Assembly: GCA_943704495.1 (NCBI GenBank)
Contig: CALSCR010004060.1
Coordinates: 1-21,008 of the forward strand
DNA length: 21,008 nucleotides
Source: Pigoraptor chileana
Taxonomy: Eukaryota; Opisthokonta; Filasterea
Direction: 5' to 3'
Part shown: positions 12,855-21,008 of the stretch, piece by piece
Position numbering within the stretch: the first letter of the stretch is position 1
How the letters are laid out: each line of letters begins with the position of its first letter
Translations under genes and position numbers: made by a program
The notes under the pieces: generated by a model
Told to the model about the DNA's origin: nothing
Databases searched by the model: none
What the model saw: the letters and a program-made list of their open reading frames with translations, nothing else

Positions 12855-13100
12855 TTAGTCAGTATTGAACCACACATGTGAAACATCGAGAGATCCACCG
12901 ACCCACAAGTAGTGCACCGAGTGCTGACCGGGCGGTATGCATCCGCGCACAAGGTCCTCTCGCCCAACACAGAACAACGGCGCATCGCCACTGAATTTGC
13001 TCGTGGATGACACCGTTTGCGACTCATCAACCCCAACAGAACCACCGCCATGGACGCCGCCGCACAGGTGCTTCCACGACACGATCACATCAGCGTCCAT
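12855..13100 (-). CDS. Small hypothetical protein A (81 residues)
   Basis: I do not recognise this ORF. From an ATG at 13100 it encodes MDADVIVSWKHLCGG.. ending ..SHVWFNTD. The product is rich in Gly, Val, Ser and aromatic residues in an alternating pattern suggesting beta strands, with three Cys and no signal peptide or membrane segment. The frame stays open upstream to about 13256 without a better ATG, and a tcaaacag acceptor at 13133-13135 would allow an upstream exon, so it could be the last exon of a longer gene. It has limited similarity to the divergent small ORF B: MxADV start, S-[QR]-T-V exactly 26 residues in, then GQH and a Trp-containing end of similar length. That similarity is the main reason to list it. 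Confidence 0.3.
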   Translation of the reverse strand: MDADVIVSWKHLCGGVHGGGSVGVDESQTVSSTSKFSGDAPLFCVGREDLVRGCIPPGQHSVHYLWVGGSLDVSHVWFNTD

Positions 13101-13371
13101 ACAACCAGCTGTTCGGTATTGTCCATTTGTGCCTGTTTGACGTATTTGAATATTCAATAATGAATGAATAACATGAATGTACGAGTGTGCGCAGCATATA
13201 CGACGTGCACATATGTGCATCGATGACAAATGCGATAAGACAGAAGATGGGGACAAGTGGTCATCACAACACTAGGCCATACGGATTCAGAACATCTCTA
13301 TAATCACAATGAGCTGAGCACATAAGCAACGTTCGGTATCATAGACCATTATTAACCCACCACCGCTTGAC
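13101..13371. promoter_or_regulatory. Gap between divergent small ORFs A and B, with two perfect palindromes
   Basis: AT-rich. It contains TTGAATATTCAA (13146-13157) and TGCACATATGTGCA (13206-13219), both perfect palindromes. If A and B are genes, this would be their shared promoter. No TATA box is clear. Confidence 0.25.
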
Positions 13372-13623
13372 ATGGCTGATGTTGCCTATACAAATGGCGT
13401 GTGCACGCATCCGACAAACTCAGACCACACGTTGTATGCACAGGTTCCGAGTCGCACTGTTTATGCGATGTCGAGTTGCGTCTTTCATGATCGTCGTTGT
13501 GGAACTTATTCATCAACATTGTCTTCCGCTCACGGCGCGCATGATCGAGTGCATGGCCAACACGTGTTGTGGACTTATTGGACGATGCAGTCTAATGCCA
13601 CACGCGTCGTATTCATAGAATAG
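13372..13623 (+). CDS. Small hypothetical protein B (83 residues)
   Basis: Unrecognised. The ATG at 13372 has a good context (G at -3, G at +4). The product starts MADVAYTNGVCTHP and ends SNATRVVFIE, with three Cys and a beta-like alternation of hydrophobic and polar residues. There is no signal peptide or membrane helix. It points away from ORF A and shares with it the ADV start, S-[QR]-T-V at the same distance from the start, GQH, and a terminal V-x-F segment. This fits an old inverted duplication, though identity is low and chance cannot be ruled out without alignment statistics. Confidence 0.33.
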   Translation: MADVAYTNGVCTHPTNSDHTLYAQVPSRTVYAMSSCVFHDRRCGTYSSTLSSAHGAHDRVHGQHVLWTYWTMQSNATRVVFIE

Positions 13624-14227
13624 TCGATGCGCCGATCGATCATTCGAGATTCACTAATCAATTCTCTTTAACAGTTTTGGAAGGCAAAACTAAGGGTTGC
13701 GCATGCTAACGCTAGTAGTATAGTGGTATATAGTGATATACAATAATACTAACGCTGGCAGAGACGATAGAATGACCCGAATGACATCAATCTGTTGTGT
13801 AAACGGCTACACGTCCATGCACCGCCGCAGCCGGGATTCAAATCCCAGTCCAGCAGGTTACCAATGGGCGAGTGAGTTAAGACTGTCCGCTGAACGGAAT
13901 CAGACTGTGGTGTGTGTATGTGGGCTTCACACAACAACGCCATTCACCTTATACCCACACGCAAAGGGGTAGCCGATTGCTAGCATGAGTTGAATCTAGC
14001 AGTGTCAGTGACGCGCATGCCATCATACTCACATGGCATAGGTATCCATCCACTCACTACTCAGAGCATTTGATTTAATGCCAGTCAGCGATCAACGCAT
14101 GAGTAGCAGGACGAAACAAGGCCACAAACCACCACGCAGCCCATTCAGAATACACACAACACACTGTGTTTGCCGTACGATCCGAATGCGACATGTGGCA
14201 AAAAACGCACTCCACGCATTACAATCA
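13624..14227. other. Intergenic region downstream of the kinesin gene
   Basis: Contains the tRNA-like relic and the kinesin 3' UTR (minus strand). A 9-base direct repeat, ctaacgct with variants, recurs near 13707 and 13749. The remainder has no recognisable gene. Confidence 0.5.
13711..13935. repeat. tRNA-like or SINE-like relic
   Basis: On the plus strand TAGTATAGTGGT (13716-13727) matches the D-arm/A-box of eukaryotic tRNA-Asp-type genes, and GGGATTCAAATCCC (13833-13846) resembles a T-arm/B-box. The 105-nt spacing is too long for a tRNA and the T-stem does not pair properly. A tRNA-derived retroposon relic or chance are both possible. Confidence 0.28.
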
Positions 14228-17200
14228 TCACGCGCGATCCCGCAAACCCGCCGCCCCTGTCCCCGCAGACACAGCAAGTTCTTGTCGCAGCCGATCCATC
14301 TCAAGGAGGCTGGCGAGGCGCCTCGCAGTCTCGCGGAACCTTTCAAATGCCACAGCGTACTCTGTGCCTTCGCCTGCACCAGCCGGGCCTTCGTCCCCTG
14401 CACTGTCGGTGCCGGTAACAAAGGCGCCATCCACACCGCCGAGCGGAGCGAGATCTCGCGGACACACAATCCTATACCACGCGCCCGTGCCAGCAGCATA
14501 CCTTGGCGGATTACGTGATCCAAGCAGCCCGCCAGGGGAGGCAATGGCTGCCCAGATGAGCGCCGGGATCGACTTTCGTTGCGGCGGTCCACTGCGCACC
14601 TTGAGGCACAGTCGCTTCCAGAGATATAGGGGCGTATGCGACCCGCTCAGGCGCAGCGCAATCTGCACCCAGAGATACACGCGCTCCCCGGGTGGCGTAA
14701 CACATGAGAGTGCAGGATCATCATCAAGAGTGGAGTCCCACGCGCACACTACTCGCGCACACGAACCGCCCGCAGAGATGGACGAATTGCGACTCGATGC
14801 GTCCCCGTCGCTGCCCGGGAGCAGCTTGAGCTGGCGTGACATTCCCTGCGGCGTGCATCCGTCCGGCCACGTGCACGACGGGTCGGCGTCTATGTCCCGC
14901 GTGAAATCGTACTCGGAGCCTGCGATGGCCCCATGCTGCCCCTTGGAGGACATCGTGTCAATGCCCGTGCGTGCCGGGCGGAGTGGCCGTGAGCGGGCTG
15001 TGCTGTCTGACGTCTCCGAGACAGAGGCGCCGCCCTGCGCGTGGACCACAGTGACGATGTTTGTTTCCATTCCACTCTCGTCGTCAGGCACAAGCGACCC
15101 TGCGGTGCCATGGAGTGCGGTGTCGAGCGGATCCGAGACCGCGCTTGCGGGATCACCATATGCGATGTGTGTGACATAGTCGTTTCGAAGTCGGATGAGC
15201 TCCATCCAATCCTCAATTAGAGCGACTTCCCGTTCCGCTTCTTCTCGCGTTTTCACTGCACGCACACACGCGCCCACACACGCATACACACAAAACACAC
15301 ATTTGCACACGAGTCAGTGCCCAAGCAGATGAGCAAGTGGCAAACAAATAATAACGCAATATGGTTCCAACCACCGCCGATGCATTAAAATGTTTGCCAA
15401 AACGCAATGTAACCCTGACATACAATATCATCAACCCATCCAAATACAAACACAAACTGCCAACAGCCAGTAACAGGGGACGTAGCAGCCGACTCACCAC
15501 GCCTTTCCGTAACGCGGTGGAGTTCGCCGTCGAGGAATATGCGGTGAGCCTCGAGCATTCGCGCCCTCAGCACCCTCACCCGGCGCACTTCCGCGGTTAC
15601 CCTGCTGTCAAAGCGCGTCGTCGCAGAATCCCTCTTTGAGCCACGTGACACGCATCCTGCGCGCACACAAAACACAGAGTCGATGTGTGTGGGATCATCC
15701 GCATCCTCGTCTGCATCGCCCAGCGCGGTCGACACCGACACGGCAATGCGCCGCGAATGCCCCTGCCGAATGCGATAGACACCACCGCACCCGACATCCT
15801 CCCTCTCTCGCACGGCCACTGCATTCCACGCCCCCGCAGAGTCGCGCTCAAGCACCTCGACCCACACCCGCAGCGCCGACCATCTCTCCATTAGGCGAGT
15901 AAGCCTTGCACCCAAAGTGCTTTCCTGCGGCTCTGCGCCAGATGCTGCGGACTTTGGCGGCGTGGCCGTGGCCATCGAACCTGTCAACGCCGACGCCGAC
16001 AATGGCACGTGGAAGGACGCTCGACGTGATTCGCGGCGCCGCCAAAGATGAGGACCCGGATGCCCCCACAACTGCACGGTGACTACTGCAGGCCGCAAGA
16101 CCGGAAAGAACTCAGAGGTCGGCGCATGCGCAAATTCGACATTCTTGCCACCACTCGTTGATGCGGATGCAGGCGACGCCTGCGGCACGAGACACTCGGC
16201 GTCGCGTAATTTGGGCAGCGTGTACTTGCAGTAGATGTATCCGGCGGCGTGAGATGGAATGCCATCTGCGCCCATCACAGAGAACATCGCCTCACAGACA
16301 CTCGTTCCCGCCGCGGCACTCTCAGAGGCCGCATCGTCGCCACCAGCGTACGACGCTGTCCGCCCATCTCTCCAGGTCAGCTGCGCGCGCACGCGTCCCT
16401 GTAGCATGCCGAATGGATCAACGATGGGTGCCTCGACAAGCACGGTGCGGCAGTCGGTGGCACTTACGCGACCTTCTCCGTCAAGCAGGGGCGGCAGCGG
16501 CACGAGATGGAAGGCGGCACATCCAACGAGCACGTGATCGCTGGCATCATCCACCGAGGCGGACGATAACGACTGAGGGGAGGAGCCGCGGGGTGTGCGA
16601 GGTGAGCCTGTCGGTGAGGGCGACAGGGGAGTGACAGGTCGGTCGGCCCGCTGCGGCGTCGACAGCACGGACGGTGACAAGGGAACGCCACCCGCTTGCT
16701 CTGTCCGGACAGTCGACGCATGCGCGCGCAGTTTGTCCAGGGACCACACCGCAACAGTTCCAAATCCCTCTGCAATGACCTCCGCACATACTTCGGGAAC
16801 TGCACGGGCAATCGCAGACATACCATCCCCAACCGCAGCAGCCCCACCGAGAACAAGAAGCGCGAGTGGGATGCGCAGGCGTGCCTTCACGACACGTCCG
16901 TTCTGACCGAGCATGTTGATACTGCGCGCCAGTGACACAGCCTCCCGGAGGTCCGACTCAGCCGACAGCAGAAGCGCAGTGCGATGGGCGTCCGTGTTGG
17001 GGCGTTCAGTGGTTGCGACAGAGGACGTCTCTGGTGCACAAGCAAGCGAGGTCACGCTTGTTGCGCTCCTATCCGACACTTCATTGAGCGCACATTCGAC
17101 GTCGTTAAATTGTCGATGAGCATCGTGGGATTGCTCGGTGCAGTCATCTGTCACACGAACATTCACCACGTCGCCGTCCTCTCTCTCAAGAGTAACATTG

Positions 17201-20200
17201 GATGCTTGTGAAATGACCGCTTTCATATTGTCCAGATCCACACTGTTGCCAGCAAGGTGCGATGAATGGACGGCCTCCACACCGGTCCCGGGAGAAGAGG
17301 TAGAGGAATGATCACCGGTTACTCTAATCTGGGTATTTTCCTGCGCAACGAATGCGTCCGCAGTATCTGAGTCCTCATCACTCTCGGCGCAAACAATCAC
17401 CTTTTCGGCACTGGGAGTGTCCGTCGTCGCGGCGGACTGCCCATCGGTGACTCGTCTCGGAGTATTTCCAACAACAACAAACTCGGGCTTTGGCGCCGCA
17501 GTAAGATCACGGTGATCGGCAAGCCCGTGCTCACGTGACACACTCTCAACAACAGTGGACGCGAGTACCTCTGAAGGAGCCTCTGCCGGCGACGTTGAAC
17601 TTTCGTCACTCGCACCACTCGAAGACAGGCTCTCGTCGGTTGTGGAGATGACACTCACACCACTTGTCCTTCGACTGCTGCCTGAACTCGACCTTCCACT
17701 GGAGCCCCGGGGGCCGCGATCCATACTGTCGCCACCCGCACTCGCTCTGCGCCCACTTCCACTGCCACTGCCACTGTTTCGTCTGTCCTTTCGACTCCCA
17801 CTGCCACTGGGCGAACCATCACTGCGGTCGTCCAATGGATCCGGGTGTTCAGACCGGCGCACAATAGATGCCTCCTCCGAAGCCTTCTCCAACTCTGCAA
17901 TGCGGCGCTCATACACTTCCCGTTGGCGTTCAAGTGCCGCGTCGATTGTGCGCTGTGTCTCCTCGGGGTCTATGGCAGGAGCGCCAAGCAAGGGCACAAG
18001 CGGCGCAGGATCCAGCATCGTAGACACGTCGTCGACTGCCGCAGCTGAGGCCGACTGGGTGCCCGACAGGACCGCGTGCTTATCGGGTACATTCAGCCGC
18101 AGTTCGCACTGCTCCGAGATGCTCACTACGTCTCCGTGTTCGAGCGGCACGGGTAAATCCTCCGAAGCCACCTGCCCGTTCACCGCAACATAGGCACCGG
18201 AATAGGGCGTCAATAGCACGCAATCGCCTGCTTTTTGTATGCAGAAATGCGCAGGAAGCACACCATCCACCGGAATTTCAGTGGCATCGCAAAAATCGTC
18301 GTCGGGCGGGCTCGAACCCACGACTCTTGGGCGCGCCGTTATTCTTATTGCCACAAAGTGACCACCGCACGTGCCCAACAAACATGGCGCATCGCCTGAA
18401 AGCGCCGCCGCCACTTCTGCCAGTGCCCGCTGCCGAGTCACGTGCACACCTTCTGTGATTCGCAGCTTTTCCTCCCACGTGCGAGACAGCGACTCGACCA
18501 GCCGTTCTCTCTCAAACAGCTCCAATCTCAGCCGCTCTGCCTCCGCCGCCGCAGCGTCTGCAGTGCGGCGCAGCTCGGCGGTTTCCTTTGCACTCGCGGC
18601 CGGCGATTGGGTCGAGGCACGTGAGTTGGCACCCGCACCGCCGCCGCTCTCAAGCAAGCTCCTCAGACGCGCAACCTCCTCCCTCAGCTCACGCACGATG
18701 CGGGCGTTGGGATCTTCGTTGACAACGGGTCGGTTCACAATGCGCTTGGCGCGGTCGGCGTAACGGAGCGTGGACAGCGTCTCCTCGTAACTGTCAGAAG
18801 AAGGGCTGATTGTCGCTATCATTGCGGTTCGCGCGTTCCCGCCAAGACACTCCTTCAAAAGCCACGTGAGCACGGAGTCGCGATATGGGACAAAAGGCTT
18901 TTTTGCGTTGGGCGTCGACGGCAGCCCCGAGGCATCGGCGAGTGCTGAAATGACGAGACCGAGGGTGGTAAGGGACTGCGCAAAAGTGTGCCGGTGGCAG
19001 GAGATAGTGCATCATTAGTAATCAGTGTGTGTGTGTACGTGTGTATGTGCGCGTATGTGCCGTGTGGGATTGCCAGTGTCGTAGGCGCTGTGCCATGGAA
19101 TCAACAAGCGAATGCATGAGAGAGTGTGTGTACGTATGTGAGTGAATGTGTCGACGAGTGCAACAAATGGGTGCTTATTGGTGGTGGCAGACCATCACCC
19201 GCTCCCACCATAGCCATTCAAGGAAAAAGGTGCGCAAAGGCAAGGACGACGGCACAACAATCAGAGTGCGCACAACACAAGTGCGAAGTTCGCAATGCTT
19301 ACTCAATTACCTTATTGATGCTGCCAGCCTCCTTTAGCCGATCTCCCGTGGCGCCAGTGCGATTGACGCGCTCGCTACCGGCAAGATCGACGAGAGACAG
19401 CCGGCTCACCTGGAGTATGCGACAGTAGGGGCGGTTGATAAAAATGGTTAGGCCAGCAATGCCACGCAACAATAGTGGCACACAACGCACGCAAGATTCA
19501 AAGGTGATTGTTTGCGTGTTTTTTTTGCATTCATTGTAATTGCGGGGAACAGCTGCACGGAATTTTATCATTCAAGACAGGTAGCATTGCAGTATGTGCG
19601 CACACAAAGCAAAAAACACAGCCACAGCGTAGTGAGAAACGGAGGGATCGCTGCATACACCCACCGTCTCGCACGTGAGCTGCGTCTGCGTATCGACCCG
19701 TGATTGAGAGAGAGTGATTGTAAAGACTGAATGAGACCGGCTGCTCTCCGCATTCATGTTGGTTGCGCCGACAGTCCGTACCCGGTTACCCTCCGACAGA
19801 ACAGCCTTCGCATTGGTCACAACAAGAGCAAGACGCGGGATTCATGTCAGTGTCTTAGGCGCCATGTGCATGAATTCCACAAGAGAGGGAGAGAGAGAGA
19901 TCGAACAAAGTGTAGAATTCAAATAACTGCCGTAGACAGTGCACACGGAACCGCAAGAACGAGAGAGTAATGGATGCACATGCATTGGGATGCGTGGGTG
20001 TCTCGTGATATTAAGCTGAGTCTACAACATTACTGTCCGTGTGTGACGCATTCAAAGGGAGTATTCTTCTATAACTGCATCCCACCTCCAACAGAGAGAG
20101 CACAGAGTAACATGCAGCACATCACTACCACAAATGGAAATTTGCGACAGTGCACACACTAAAGTCGGTCAACACAATACCTGCATGTCAGCCCACGTGC

Positions 20201-20752
20201 CTACGGCTGCAACCGACAGCCCCTCCACATACGGACCAAGCGTCGCGTGTTCACGGACACGCAGTCTTTCCTTCCCGCTGTAATACATGCACGCATGAGC
20301 ACAAGAAGAATGCAAATGAACAACAAATATATGATAACAAAACACAAAAACAAATCATACACGCAACACATGAACGAAATCAAATGTAGGCGGCGTCAAG
20401 TCAAATTACAACGCACTCTAAATAAAGCTCCCAAAGGATCCGCAAACACACACATACACACACACACACAAACCTATATACACGTAAATGTCTACAGGCA
20501 CGCACACATCAAGCTATACACGGGGCGTCACTCATGTGCGCAGCCAGATGACACACACACAAGCACAAGTAAAGAACGCACCCTGGATTGAGAAGGTCCC
20601 TGACAGACTCGTTGTATATTTCAATGTACGTCGCCTCTATTGTGCATCTGGTTGCCTCTGTCGCCGACTTATTGGCGGCCTGCGCAAAAAGTTCCTCACA
20701 CAGCCGCGGGACAACGCCACGTGACTCCCCCTCGCCACCCATCATCGTGTAC
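14228..20752 (-). CDS. Kinesin-3 motor protein, KIF1/KIF13 type (5' end off the window)
   Basis: A plus-end-directed microtubule motor for vesicle transport. Minus-strand exons 20752-20582, 20277-20181, 19805-19665, 19409-19311, 18975-15498 and 15255-14228 join in frame to about 1670 residues. The motor is visible from [12 protein letters not shown] onward: [29 protein letters not shown], switch [12 protein letters not shown], switch [28 protein letters not shown] and [13 protein letters not shown]. The P-loop exon lies right of the window. The neck and a short coiled coil ([17 protein letters not shown]) precede a diverged FHA domain, in which the usual GR is VGSS but AHF and VNGQ remain. 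A long Ser/Gly-rich disordered segment follows, then KIF1/KIF13 tail blocks: [30 protein letters not shown] and [16 protein letters not shown]. The K-loop before PYRDS has few lysines. I identify no PH domain; the C terminus ends in a short helix. One intronic repeat copy sits in each of three of its introns. Confidence 0.93.
15260..15301. repeat. CA-rich simple sequence in a kinesin intron
   Basis: An imperfect CA/CACG run (GT/GTGC in host sense) directly upstream of the acceptor of the last kinesin exon, where it takes the place of a pyrimidine tract. A host-sense CACTGAC with branch A at 15314 lies about 59 nt upstream of that exon. Confidence 0.75.
19024..19060. repeat. GT-rich simple sequence in a kinesin intron
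   Basis: An imperfect GT/GTAC run between repeat copy E and the 18975 exon. A TACTAAT branch-like element in host sense lies next to it, near 19014-19020. Confidence 0.7.
19066..19108 (-). repeat. Dispersed intronic repeat, copy E
   Basis: A diverged core (GGGATTGCCAGTGTC, then gtaggcgctgtgcc) in the kinesin intron 18976-19310. The branch-like element is altered (ctggc in host sense) and the purine tail is reduced to gagagagtg. Orientation relative to transcription is the same as in all other copies. Confidence 0.8.
19837..19900 (-). repeat. Dispersed intronic repeat, copy F with (GA)n tail
   Basis: A core starting GGGATTCATGTCAGTGTC and ending aattccacaag, followed by a GA run to 19900, in the kinesin intron 19806-20180. 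Host-sense CACTGAC puts a candidate branch A at 19847, about 42 nt upstream of the exon that starts at 19805. Confidence 0.84.
20447..20471. repeat. (CA)n simple sequence in a kinesin intron
   Basis: A short CA run with one interruption, inside the intron 20278-20581. Confidence 0.85.
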
Positions 20753-20929
20753 CTGTGGAAGGGACGAGAAATGCGTGTGTGAGTGGTGTAACAACACTGC
20801 TACTGCTTCTGGTTGCTTAATTGAACATGCAAAAGCGAGAGGAAGAGGAAATGAGTGGATCGATGTGGCGATGCATGGCTCAAAGGCATTATCTTCCCCC
20901 TACGCCAAAGAAACTACCACGGACTCAGT

Positions 20930-21008
20930 GGGAGAGAGAGAGAGAGATGTAGGATTCAAGTCAGTGTCATAGGCGCTGTGCCCATGGACTCCACAGAGAG
21001 AGAGAGAG
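20930..21008 (-). repeat. Dispersed intronic repeat, copy G with GA flanks
   Basis: A GA run with the gatgt junction (20930-20950), then a full core from 20951 that appears identical to copy C, then (GA)n to the window edge. It lies in the kinesin intron upstream of the exon that starts at 20752. This is the best example of the complete unit. Confidence 0.88.

Noticed and set aside
13716-13846. A functional tRNA gene
   Set aside because: The A-box to B-box distance is too long, the T-stem mispairs and no acceptor stem can be formed.
15597-18478. Several plus- and minus-strand ORFs inside the large kinesin exon
   Set aside because: They overlap conserved kinesin-3 coding sequence and have the biased composition of antisense or shifted frames.

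Overview
This window comes from a eukaryotic nuclear genome, most likely a unicellular one. The genes have spliceosomal introns with GT..AG ends, the coding exons are fairly GC-rich, and long GT/AC and GA/CT simple repeats sit in introns and intergenic DNA. BARD1-, MAF1- and KIF1/KIF13-type proteins fit an opisthokont-related protist (for example a holozoan), but the lineage is an inference. I see no prokaryotic operon structure.

Layout, left to right. (1) 127-2616, minus: a BARD1-like ubiquitin-ligase subunit reconstructed from six exons (RING finger, ubiquitin-binding-type RanBP2/NZF finger, start of an ankyrin array); its 3' end lies off the left edge. (2) 2617-3633: a shared divergent promoter with E2F-like sites and paired E-boxes. 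(3) 3634-4795, plus: MAF1, the repressor of RNA polymerase III, three exons, complete. (4) 5714-7759, plus: a regucalcin/SMP-30 lactonase, three exons, with an unusual N-terminal domain resembling ribose-5-phosphate isomerase B. (5) 8450-12776, minus: a two-exon, 1366-residue DNA adenine methyltransferase of the Eco57I/TaqI (gamma) class, a bacterial-type enzyme in an intron-containing eukaryotic gene. (6) 12777-14227: low-information DNA with two short head-to-head ORFs whose products may be related, and a tRNA-like relic. (7) 14228-20752, minus: a large kinesin-3 (KIF1/KIF13 type), six exons visible, with the P-loop exon off the right edge.

Two things stand out. One is the methyltransferase, with all SAM-binding and catalytic motifs intact plus a TaqI-like target-recognition region and long unexplained ends. 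The other is a short dispersed repeat (core about 45 bp, flanked by GA/CT runs) present in eight copies. Every copy is inside an intron of one of the two minus-strand genes that carry it, and every copy has the same orientation relative to transcription. In the host-sense direction it carries CACTGAC, a good branch-point sequence, beside a pyrimidine tract. Three copies lie 27-52 nt upstream of an inferred acceptor, so the repeat may itself supply 3' splice signals (introner-like).

The genes do not form an obvious pathway. BARD1 (DNA damage and chromatin ubiquitylation) and MAF1 (growth control) share a promoter region. The others appear to be independent neighbours. All exon joins were inferred by eye from reading frame, splice consensus and remembered family sequences; no alignment was run.
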